A stretch of 64,000 nt of DNA. It comes from Reticulitermes speratus. Its lineage: Eukaryota; Arthropoda; Insecta; Blattodea; Rhinotermitidae. Position numbers and translations under genes: made by a program. Positions 11,732-23,400 of this stretch are shown here, one piece after another. The stretch covers positions 23,244,679 through 23,308,678 of the forward strand of contig JAJKFL010000010.1 of assembly GCA_021186555.1 (NCBI GenBank), in the 5' to 3' direction. The notes under the pieces are model-generated. The model was not told where the DNA came from. It saw nothing but the letters and a program-made list of their open reading frames with translations, and ran no database searches. Position 1 is the stretch's first letter, and each line of letters opens with the position of its first letter.

Positions 11732-13504
11732 TTTGTTTGTTATGCAGTAACAAACTATTCATCTAGTTATGTCAGATATGCAGCAGTGTGCAAACAACAC
11801 TGCAGAACTACAAACACTGTTGTTCACAAAGCTAAAACCAGTACCAGATAGAGACATACTTTATTTCCCCTTATTCCCTATATATATATATAATGACATT
11901 AATGTTTCAAACGTTAAGGAAACTATTTACATAAACGTGTTTCCAGTAACAGGTTATGTGTGCATCGTATGTCGCTGTTGATCAAATCCACACAAAATGT
12001 AAGTGCAGTTTCTATAATTCCCAAGAAATGTCAAATTGTAACATCATCTTATAAATGTCACAGGCATTTGCACCATCTAACTGATTGGTTTAGGCCTTTT
12101 TGTAAACTAATAAATAATTTAAAATTAAAATACAAGCATATTAACTTTGTACATTAAGGTTAGTAACCAAATACATACAATGATTTACATACCTGTTTCT
12201 GCACCACCATCTGGATTGCCTCTGACTGTTCCTTTCCTGCGTTTGATAGTTATCTTCCCAATTTCTGTCTCTTTTCATGTGTATTTCCAATAATGCAGCA
12301 AAACACATCAAGCACACACACGCCTGTTTAGTCATAATTGCCAAGAAAAGTTACAAATTTTTGACTTAGACAAAATTAGAACTCTGTAACGAAAAGAACA
12401 AACTTTAACACGTTTCTTTTATCATAGACACAGTTATTTTTAGATTTTATTGCAAGCTTTGACACCGAACAGTCATAATTTCTCCTAGAAATCACAAATC
12501 TTCCGTAAAAATTGGGAACTTCAAAAATAAAGTTTCATGTAGGCGCCATTTTACGCGCTTGTATTCACATAATCGTACTAGCTCTGCCATCTATGAGTGA
12601 TAACGGTAACTTGTGTAACAAGTATTACATTTGCCCGCTAGAGATCGCGAGAAGGACTTTTGTTGCAAATAATATCGGCAATGGAATATAGTCGGATTGC
12701 AGCATGAGCGAGATCGAATGTCGCGTATGACATCCACTAAAAACTCTCCGAGTGTGACTCAGTGTCATTTTATCTGCTGAATGAGTCAGCTTCTCGACAA
12801 TAGTCTCAAATACGAAGCTACTAGCACGAAATATAAATTTTAAAATCATGAAACCGAAGAAACATAGGATTCAGGTTTTCTGGGGTCTAACGCTGTGTTC
12901 TGGGCGAGTAGTTCCCGCGGGACTATAGTTCTCGGACTGCTTGACCCTGAAGATGACAGCACTACGACCCTTCGAAGTGCTGGGAACCATTCATTACAGT
13001 GACAAGGCGTCACAAGCTCAACTGCCTTTGATTCTGAGGAGCATATGGAAACCAAAAGTACATTTTGTTTGAAAAAAGCAGCGTTTTTATAAAATCGTCA
13101 TAAATACATATGGCTTTCAAGTGAAGTTGTGTATTTAAACGCATGGTTGGCGGGTTTCAGTTACTGAGTGTGAAAGCGATACTGTCACACAGATAAATCT
13201 ACCAATTACCAAAGATTATTTTCGGCGCAAACATGAACACCGGTGCTCCTCATTCTGTGGTCAGTGGTTCAGTAGCAGGTTTGTTTATCGATCAAACAGG
13301 GCAGAGTTCATCCACATGTCGGTAAAATAGAGCTAGACTAGTTCCAAGCGAATGATCTTAAGCAGTACGTCGCCGTTATACGCCACTGTCTAGATGCATT
13401 TCGTCATTTTTCTCATCTCCATAATCCTGTTTGGCTTTAAAATACCACAACTTCTACCACATTGCTTTAAAACATAATCTTGCAATTTCCATACACGTGT
13501 AAGC
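11732..13504. other. No gene recognised
   Basis: No coding similarity in either strand. A weak hairpin-like stretch lies at 12945-12990 ('ccctgaagatgacagcacta'). Short open frames (60-75 codons) overlap on both strands and look like chance. Confidence 0.35.
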
Positions 13505-13720
13505 CGATCCCAGTGGCCGTGCGGTCTAAGGCGTGGGTCTTCGGCAGCTCGCTTACTGGGATTGTGGGTTCGAATCCCACGGGGGCATGGATGTTTGTGT
13601 TGTGTTTGTCGTAAGGACGGTAGTATGGAACGTAAAGTGACATGAAGGACGAAAGGATTTAAACAGTACAAAAATGGATCAAAGGGGAAAAACCCCGGAC
13701 AGACAAAAAAAAAAAAACCC
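13505..13720 (+). mobile_element. tRNA-derived SINE, family A
   Basis: A-box-like TGGCCGTGCGG and B-box GGTTCGAATCC, followed by the family linker 'gggcatggatgt'. The body differs from the 19123 copy after about 13620. It ends in an A-rich tail at 13705-13717. Confidence 0.75.
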
Positions 13721-13784
13721 ACTGAATGGCAGGGAAGATCGTCTCTTGTGCTTTTCACATTATATCCGCCGTGCATTTTGGTAA

Positions 13785-14030
13785 TAATTCACAGTTTTTA
13801 AAGGACCAACAAATGCACTATATTATCAAGTATTGTTTAATATCCCCTACATATGTTTCGGCTCCAGTTGAATCATCTTCAGGGGGTTTACATCATCTGA
13901 TTAACTAATGGATGTAATATGAATGTAACCTTGACCCCCTGAAGATGGTTCAACTGGAGTCGAAACATATGTAGGGGATATTAAACAATACTTGATAATA
14001 TAGCGCATTTGTTGGTTTTTTAAAAATTGT
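13785..14030. mobile_element. Foldback MITE with two hammerhead-like hairpins
   Basis: Arms of ~90 bp in inverted orientation. Both carry the conserved motif: minus strand 13843-13886 and plus strand 13935-13977 (CCCC, CTGAAGA, 5-bp helix, CGAAACATATGTA, GGGG). Confidence 0.8.
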
Positions 14031-14053
14031 GAGTCTCTTGTGTTTGTTGTGTT

Positions 14054-14187
14054 GTCAGGTAGCGACCTCTGCGACGAGCTGATCACTCGTCCAGAGGAGT
14101 CCTACCGTGTGTGTGTCTAATGTGTGTGCTATAGAAACGTCAACAAGGAGGCAGCGATTTGGGCTGTTGTATCACAGAGAAATAATA
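14054..14187 (+). mobile_element. SINE family A, 3' fragment
   Basis: Matches the 3' half of the 19719-19985 SINE ('gagctgatcactcgtccaga', then 'gtgtgtgtctaatgtgtg'). The tRNA-like head is missing. Confidence 0.65.
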
Positions 14188-14189
14188 CA

Positions 14190-16253
14190 TATATGAGTGT
14201 AGTTAGGACCGCATATACTGTAGCCACTCACTACATGAGTGTAGTTAGGACCGCATATACTGTAGCCACTCACTACATGAGTGCAGTTAGGACCGCATAT
14301 ACTGTAGCCACTCACTACATGAGTGTAGTTAGGACCGCATATACTGTAGCCACTCACTACATGAGTGTAGTTAGGACCGCATATACTGTAGCCACTCACT
14401 ACATGAGTGTAGTTAGGACCGCATATACTGTAGCCACTCACTACCTGAGTGTAGTTAGGACCGCATATACTGTAGCCACTCACTACATGAGTGCAGTTAG
14501 GACCGCATATACTGTAGCCACTCACTACATGAGTGCAGTTAGGACCGCATATACTGTAGCCACTCACTACATGAGTGCAGTTAGGACCGCATATACTGTA
14601 GCCACTCACTACATGAGTGCAGTTAGGACCGCATTATACTGTAGCCACTCACTACATGAGTGTAGTTAGGACCGCATATACTGTAGCCACTCACTACATG
14701 AGTGTAGTTAGGACCGCATATACTGTAGCCACTCACTACATGAGTGTAGTTAGGACCGCATATACTGTAGCCACTCACTACATGAGTGTAGTTAGGACCG
14801 CATATACTGTAGCCACTCACTACATGAGTGCAGTTAGGACCGCGTATACTGTAGCCACTCACTACATGAGTGCAGTTAGGACCGCGTATACTGTAGCCAC
14901 TCACTACATGAGTGCAGTTAGGACCGCATATACTGTAGCCACTCACTACATGAGTGCAGTTAGGACCGCGTATACTGTAGCCACTCACTACATGAGTGCA
15001 GTTAGGACCGCATATACTGTAGCCACTCACTACATGAGTGCAGTTAGGACCGCATATACTGTAGCCACTCACTACATGAGTGCAGTTAGGACCGCATATA
15101 CTGTAGCCACTCACTACATGAGTGCAGTTAGGACCGCATATACTGTAGCCACTCACTACATGAGTGCAGTTAGGACCGCATATACTGTAGCCACTCACTA
15201 CATGAGTGTAGTTAGGACCGCATATACTGTAGCCACTCACTACATGAGTGTAGTTAGGACCGCATATACTGTAGCCACTCACTACATGAGTGTAGTTAGG
15301 ACCGCATATACTGTAGCCACTCACTACATGAGTGTAGTTAGGACCGCATATACTGTAGCCACTCACTACATGAGTGTAGTTAGGACCGCATATACTGTAG
15401 CCGCTCACTACATGAGTGTAGTTAGGACCGCATATACTGTAGCCACTCACTACATGAGTGTAGTTAGGACCGCATATACTGTAGCCACTCACTACATGAG
15501 TGTAGTTAGGACCGCATATACTGTAGCCACTCACTACATGAGTGTAGTTAGGACCGCATATACTGTAGCCACTCACTACATGAGTGTAGTTAGGACCGCA
15601 TATACTGTAGCCACTCACTACATGAGTGTAGTTAGGACCGCATATACTGTAGCCACTCACTACATGAGTGTAGTTAGGACCGCATATACTGTAGCCACTC
15701 ACTACATGAGTGTAGTTAGGACCGCATATACTGTAGCCACTCACTACATGAGTGTAGTTAGGACCGCATATACTGTAGCCACTCACTACATGAGTGTAGT
15801 TAGGACCGCATATACTGTAGCCACTCACTACATGAGTGCAGTTAGGACCGCGTATACTGTAGCCACTCACTACATGAGTGCAGTTAGGACCGCATATACT
15901 GTAGCCACTCACTACATGAGTGCAGTTAGGACCGCATATACTGTAGCCACTCACTACATGAGTGCAGTTAGGACCGCATATACTGTAGCCACTCACTACA
16001 TGAGTGCAGTTAGGACCGCATATACTGTAGCCACTCACTACATGAGTGCAGTTAGGACCGCATATACTGTAGCCACTCACTACATGAGTGCAGTTAGGAC
16101 CGCATATACTGTAGCCACTCACTACATGAGTGCAGTTAGGACCGCATATACTGTAGCCACTCACTACATGAGTGCAGTTAGGACCGCATATACTGTAGCC
16201 ACTCACTACATGAGTGTAGTTAGGACCGCATATACTGTAGCCACGCACTACAA
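14190..16253. repeat. 42-bp minisatellite, ~49 copies
   Basis: Unit of 42 bp containing 'gagtgtagttaggaccgcat' and 'actgtagccactcactacat'. Variants (gtgTag/gtgCag, cgcAtat/cgcGtat) occur in runs, indicating local homogenisation. Because 42 is divisible by 3, frames stay open on both strands for hundreds of codons; a 1-bp insertion near 14634 breaks the plus frame. It ends about 1.1 kb upstream of the white start codon. No evidence that it encodes protein. Confidence 0.95.
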
Positions 16254-17388
16254 TCAGCGTCGTTGGTTGGTGATCGTATTTTGGATTTTTACACCGCACC
16301 TTGTGCTTCGTTTGTTTATACCGACACCGCACGGTGTAAACAAACAAACAAGAGTACAATTTGGACAACAACCATCACGAAAACCTCAAAACGTACAGAC
16401 AACTTAGACGTCGACGTACTTTGTAACGGACAGCTAATTACTCGACCAACATTGGACTGTTTTAAATAGCGAATTTTAAGTAATTGACTAAACAATCGAT
16501 TCAAAAGCATAAAATGAAGATAAGTTGCATCGACATTTTGATAGTGACTTAGGATCTAGCGTCCTAAATGTTTCAATTTTTTAATATTTTTTAAAATTTT
16601 TAAATTTTAACTTCTGGGCTGTGCACCACACAGACCGTGTTTAACGACACACCGTAATTACAAATCGATTGTAATTTACAGTTCGTATTTCATACATTTT
16701 ATATGACTTGTGATATCTCGCAAAATTTTGCATTTTTGTCTTAAATTTTAAGTTTTCCTATAAACAAACACCCGATGATGATCGGTTTGATCGAAACATG
16801 TAGCATTTGAGAAAACAATAACAAATATAGGTTGTATCAGACGGAATACGCAGTGGTATTTATGTAAGTCAAACTAAATTACGCAGTCAGCTTTACAAAG
16901 CCAGGCACTGTGCTCCTGTTTGGACAGCCATTGTGTTCCTTTCGTGTGCTACTAGGTAAACAATTTGTAGCATATCTTCACGGAGCTGAGGTCTTTGGTT
17001 TCTGAAGCAGTGTTTGTAGGGAAGATAAAATGTCAGTAAGTTATACGACTCCGTGAGGCTGTCACTGTGTAACGGAGTGTCTGGAATCCGCTTACTTCAG
17101 TTCGCTGTATCAAGTAGCGTTTCGAATCGAAACAGAAAGTATTTGATTAAGATATCTATTGGAATCCTATTATACTGTCATTCGCCTTTGTTTAACTACG
17201 CCTTGTAACATGTGATATAATTAGCAGACCTCAGCATAGACACAAATATAAGGAACATGTATAAACTATAAGTTTTTTTTCGGGTGATTTTTTTGTTGTT
17301 ACAAGTGGAGTGTTTATGATAGGCTTATGATTTTTTAGTGCTAAGTGTGTGAAAGTTGAAGACTTACAGTAAACAGTTTCATTTCACG
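16254..17388. other. White upstream region; contains one hairpin motif
   Basis: Non-coding DNA 5' of the first white exon. A hammerhead-like motif lies at 16775-16807 (GATC helix, CGAAACATGTAG). I see no convincing TATA box; the promoter and any 5' UTR exon cannot be placed from sequence alone. Confidence 0.4.
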
Positions 17389-17469
17389 ATGACAAAGCGT
17401 GAAGATGAGCGATCATCACTCGTGGACGAGAGTTTTGGGTGTCGAACCTCATATAATTCTATTACAGAC
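17389..17469 (+). CDS. white: white exon 1 (first coding exon)
   Basis: 27 codons starting ATGACAAAGCGTGAAGATGA, rich in charged residues ([14 protein letters not shown]). An in-frame TGA at 17350 lies upstream with no intervening ATG, and a strong donor GTAAGT follows at 17470 in phase 0. N-termini of White proteins are poorly conserved, so the assignment rests on position, open frame and splice phase rather than on similarity. Confidence 0.75.
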
Positions 17470-20400
17470 GTAAGTAAAGTTTTGTATTTTGTGGGGTGTC
17501 CTTGGTGGTTACTTGCGCTAAGATACAGTGTGTTCATTTATTTATTTCTGTACGTCTTTGTGTACTTGTTTGGGTTTGGAGGTTATATTTGTAAGGAAAA
17601 CGTTACGGTAAAATTCTCCCTAGAACGGGCCCTGAAGGGAAGTACAGGTATAGCTCTACTCTTTCTTTAACCTCGGCGCTAGATGAGGGTGGGTGGTCAA
17701 CTCCACGCCCCGGCCGCTTTACCCCCGGGAAAGAGACCCGGTACACATTGTATAGGAGGCTGGGTGGGCCCCAGGGCCGGTCTGGACGGGTGCTGAAAAT
17801 CTCGCCCCCACCGAGATTCGATCCGCGGACCGTCCAGCACGTAGCGAGTCGCTATACCGACTGAGCTATCGCGGCCGAGAAGGAAAACATAACCATAAGA
17901 AATTGAGTCGAATATGTTTGTAGTGTAGTTTAGGTCACACTCTGTCGTCGGGGTCACACTCATGACAAATTCTGAACTTTATTTACAATTATCAGTTTTG
18001 TATAGATAGACGTCGTTTAATTGTCCATTTATTAAAACTTAAACAGTATTTGTAAAGTGGGAAGTTCAGGCAGAAGATTGTGAGCGTTGTGTAGTTGAGA
18101 TCAGAGTCCGACCACCAGAATTGAAACAATACAGTGTGTCCACAAAGTCCCTTCGGGGTTTTGAAAAATTGTGGCGCCAAACAAATTGAGCTAGCCACAT
18201 GCGGTTTGCGGCAGATTACAGTGAAACTCTGGAAGTTTTTTACTGACCTCATAGACCTCGATGTGGGCTCCCTTGGTAGCACGGAGAACGTCCAGACGAT
18301 ATTCGAGCACTTGCCATGTTCTGTGGAGCATGTCCGCTGGAATAGCCGAGATCGCATTCCTGATACGGGTCTTCCAGAGTTTCACTGTAATCTGCCGCAA
18401 ACCGCATGTGGCTAGCTCAATTTGTTTGCGCGCCACAATTTTTCAAAACCCGAAGGGACTTTGTGGACACACTGTATATTGCTATGACAGCAATACATTA
18501 GCTGTGGTAGAAACCGCATACTGTAGGCAGTCGGCTCTTACCGAAGTTTTCGGCATACAAATTAAGGATAAAATGGGGGGGGGGGAGGGGGGAGGAAGAG
18601 ATACGAATTACGTAGATATATAAAATTTTAAGTGGGCCAGGATATTTCTTTCCAATAAAGAACCATTATTACTTTCGAGGTGCCAGTGGAAAGAAGATTT
18701 GTAAAAAGCTACGGAATTTACGCCTCGCTCAACTTGTCAATAAATTTCTCGCATTTTATAGAACCCGAAGGTTCATTACCGTCTTCACAACAGCCCACCA
18801 CTTGTCGTTTTTTGAGCCGTATAATCAGTCCATGTCTCCCCATCCCACGTCTTAAACTACATTTTAATATTATCCTCCCATCTACGCCTGGGTCTTCCAA
18901 GTGATCTCTTTTCCTCAGATTTCCTTACAAAATTCCTATATGCGCCTATCATTTTCCCCCATACGTGTCACATGCCCCGCTCGTCCCATCTTTCTTGATT
19001 TGATCACTCGGCTAACATTTGGTGAGCAGTGTACTGTGTTGCTGTGTAGAGCTACAAAATCCCAACGAAGTTGGCTGCAAGGAAGTTTCTTTACGGACTG
19101 AATTAGTTTATGTAGCGTGTCGTGGCCGATCCCAGTGGCCGCGCGGTCTAAAGCGTGGGTCTTCGGCCGCTCGCTTACTGGGATCGTGGGTTCGAATCCC
19201 GCCTAGGGCATGGATGTCTGTCTGTTGTGAGTGTTGTGTGTTGTCGGTAGAGGTCTCTGTTACGGGCTGATCACTCGTCCAGAGGAGTCCTACCGAGTGT
19301 GGTGTGTCTGAGTGTGATAGTGAAGCCTCGAAAATGAGGCGGCCTAGGCCCCCAAGGGGCTGTCGAGCCATTAAAAAAAAAGTGTCATGGACAAGGAAGG
19401 AGATGTAGTGTGTTTCTGTTTCAATTTCCGACGTGCGGTTGGAAGTTTCGTGCAAGACTGCAAATGGCGCACTTCATGACGCAGTACACAGACTTCACCA
19501 CGGCGTTCTTTACTTCCAAAATGTCATACGGTGTCACGGTACTCGTCTAAACCTAATTCCACTTACGCCCATAAGAATGGTACGGATTTGTCTGCACCGA
19601 ATTTTACGAAACTCAAAAATTCCAAATGTATTTTATACAGATCTCTTATGTCCAATTTCACACAAATCGGACAATAAAGGCAGACGTTACGTCCGTAATT
19701 GTGTTACTGCATCAAGCTTGATCCCAGGGGCCGTGCGGTCTAAGGCGTAGGTCTGTAGCCGCTTGATAGGCGGGATCGCGGGTTCGAATCCCGCTGAGGG
19801 CATGGCATGTTCGTGTCTTGTGTTTGTTGTGTATTGTGTAGGTAGCGGTCTCTGCGACGGGCTGATCGCTAGTCTAGAGGAGTACTACCGGGTGTGTGTG
19901 TGTCTAATTGTGTGTGATCTAGAAAGTTAAAAAATGAGCGGCCTGGGCCCTAATTGGGCTGTTGCGCCACAGGAAAAAAATAATACTGCGTCAACTCAGA
20001 GGTGTTAAGCTGTTCTATATGGAGATCTTCTGCGCCTAATTTCATCCAAATCAGTCAAGAGACGTTCACATTACGGCCGGGAAATGCATTACAGCCTTAT
20101 ATAAAGCGTGACCAAGTGAGCGGATTTTGACAAAACTCGGCTTGCTCGGGAAATTTTTTTTTTTTGTAAATAATTTCTGTACCGAATTTCATGGGCATTT
20201 TGTATTTGCTGATAAGGACGGACTGACAGACGTGCTCTCCACATAAGGCATAGTTTTTATACCTCGTATAGACTGCATAAAGAGGCAGAAGTCTCATTTG
20301 GGCAGACACGTCCATCGGGAACTTTTTCACGCCGCGGATGAAGGCGGCAGTTTGAAGGCCCAGTGAACAAAAGTCGCAGGTATAGCAAAAAGAGGAGTCG

Positions 20401-23400
20401 TCCTCCGTGTTCGGTTTGACTGTACAGCTGATATTCCCACGCCTCAAAATATTACCGTATTAACGTAAGTTCTACAATGCGTCGCATTTGACGGCGTTCT
20501 TGGGAAGGCAGTTATGTGCTCGTATTGTATAACAGGGTATAACTGGTGACTGGTGACTGGTGACATGTAAGGCAACGTGTTTGAGTATCAACAAACAAAA
20601 GTTAATTAACATTATTTTTATTTGAAGATTCTAGCCTTCAGGAATGCGACGCCGTTGTCTTTGGGCGAGTATTTCTCGACGTTTCGAACGATCGTAGTGC
20701 CTACATTTTCAGGGTCAAGCCGTCCAACCACACAGCATAATATCCCAGAAGAATACAAACTTTAGCAACACCACTGTGATAACCTTAAATCTCAAGTTAT
20801 ATATCGTCAGGTTCCATAAAAGCTTGGGGAGTTTTCAGGCTAGCTGATCGAAAATTACTTTCCCAAGGACACTGTTTAGTGAGGTTAGTTACCCTTATTA
20901 TCTGTCAGCCATGTCGCTGATATCATCTCGTAATTAAGAGCTTTCTCTACTAGTGTCTTTGCTTGATGATTAGTGATGATTTATTGTGAGCTTTCGTAAA
21001 GATTCAGTAATACTGTAGCATGACAAGACACAATGATACATACATACATAAACATACATACATAAATACATTTCATGGATCCATAAGTGTGTCAAAGACA
21101 ATAGGATGTGTAACAAGTCATAAATACACAAATACACACAATTTTTACATTGTTACAATACTATAAACATTTTACAAAACAGTATCATACATCATCTCCA
21201 CACATAAGAAATTGATATACAGAGTAAAAGCAGTGTGTATTTAAGTATTTTCTTAAGGCTAATTTAAACTTTGCCTTTTCATTCCTAAGGATTGTCACAC
21301 TATGTGGTGAACTGTTGAAAATTTTGATGCGAGCATAAAATGTACTTTTTTGATAACAAGATGGGTTGACATTTATTTTATGAAGATGGTGCTATTTCCT
21401 TGTGTTAATATTGTGTGAAGATAAATTTGTTGTGAAAATTTTCTTCATTATTGACAGAAGTCATTAATGAAACTATATATTGGCATGGAACAGGTAGAAT
21501 CTCTAATTGTTTAAATAGACTTCTACATGAAGTTCTGGGTTGTGCAGCAGACATAACTCTCACAGTTTTCTTTTGTAAAGTGAAAAAACTTTCTACTATT
21601 GGGAGAGTTACCCCAAAAAAATTATTCCACATTTTATAACAGAATGAAAGTGTGCATAGTAAATTGATTTGCGAGTGTCAATGTTACTGATGTGGACCAT
21701 CGACCTAACAGCATAACATGCTGCACTTAACGTAGGAATCATTTGTTCAGTAGGTTCTTACAATTTAGGTGGTTATCAGTTTGTAAACCAAGAAATTTTG
21801 TATTTACATTCTCTTTATATATTTTTCTTTATAACCAGTATGTGGTGTGGAATGTGATAAATTATTTGTTATAAATTTCATTATATTTGTTTAGATTTAA
21901 ATTTAGAACTAACTTATTAGCGGCAAACCATTTAATAATAAGAGAGATAAATTTAATCATACTTTTGCACAGTATAAATCTTGTGTTGTTTGTTCCATTT
22001 CTTTACTTACGAAATGTCTAAACAATTTTTCCACCGAGTTCCATTATTAGTGTCTTTGTTATTTTGCTCATAAAGTGTTGTTACATCACGTTTCATATTG
22101 TGTTCAGAGTATTCGTATTTAACCGCTTGAAGACTGATATACGTGTACATTTGTTATAAAGATTCAGTTCGTACCTCACAGGGAACAGATTTTGCCTCTA
22201 CGAGAAAAGCCAAGCGGTAAATGCTCTGTAAAAAATAATGGCATCTTTTTGTGTTGATTGTGTGGGACACGTAAATACATTGTATGGACAACATGCAGGG
22301 TTTTTAGCCTTCAACCTTGTGGTAAGTATATTAACCACTGGGGTTAAAAGGTTAATTTCTAAACAAAAATAAATCAGTATCTGTAGAAACACAATTAAAT
22401 TCTATTTATTATATAGAACTACATGTTTCGACCTATCTCAGGTCATCCTCAGGGTCCTTAATATACTTCAAAAACCAAATGTGAATGTGACGATGACTTG
22501 AGATAGGTCGAAACATGTAGTTATATATAACAGATAGAATTTAGTTGTGTTTGGGCAGATACTAATTTATTTTTTTGTACTATTAACAACGCAATGGGGT
22601 GACATTCTTTAAAAAAGGTTAATTTCTTCTAAAATTTGTCACCTGAATTTAATTTTGTACCATATGGGTATAGTCGGCTCTACAGTTGTGTATTCTTTCC
22701 CGAAAAATTGCTCGTTGCGAAGAAGGAATGGTGTAAATTACGGGTTCTTCAACATCGACAAGTTTTGAGTCAGATGTCTTCACTGACAGGCCTGTTTGAA
22801 CAGTGAGGATATTTTGACCTTTGCACTAACTGTCAGAACGACTTTTGTGTTCCAACTCCAGGCGCCTGATCAGAAGTCTCGTCATGTTTGCCTTCACGTC
22901 TGTACACAGGGATCAGCGTCGCTCACCAGGCACTGTTTACATGTAAACAAACTCACAAAAACACATACAGACGCGCCTTTCTGTTTACCACCGATGATGA
23001 CGTCATTGTGTGAACAGTAGTGCTCTTTCCAGGGGCATAATATCAATTGATCGATCCTTAAATTACAGTAAACCCTCGCCGTTTGCGGCGGGGGGGGGGG
23101 GGGTGGTTGCGTACGTGAAAATTTCCGCCGACTGTGAAACCGCGTTGTGGGAAGTTAAGATCATTAGGATAAATCGCGGTTAGGGGAACCAAAGACACGC
23201 GGAATATGTTGCTATGTAGATTAATTATTAATATACAAGAAGGTGTTTATTTGAATGACGTAGAGGGCTTGGTGAAGAAGCAGGTGATCTTCGGTTCCTC
23301 TGCTTCCTCTCCCTGTACGTTGTCAAGACAGTCTCCGTCGCCATCTCCCAACCATGAATTTGTCTCCACTGCAAAGTGTGGGATCCATTCAGCTTCCTGT

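Noticed and set aside
13390..13776. Minus-strand frame of 128 codons
   Set aside because: Antisense of a SINE family A copy; such frames are common mis-annotations in insect genomes.
14172..16407. Open frames of up to 596 codons on both strands
   Set aside because: Produced by a 42-bp repeat (14 codons). Identical residues repeat without any domain, signal or splice context.
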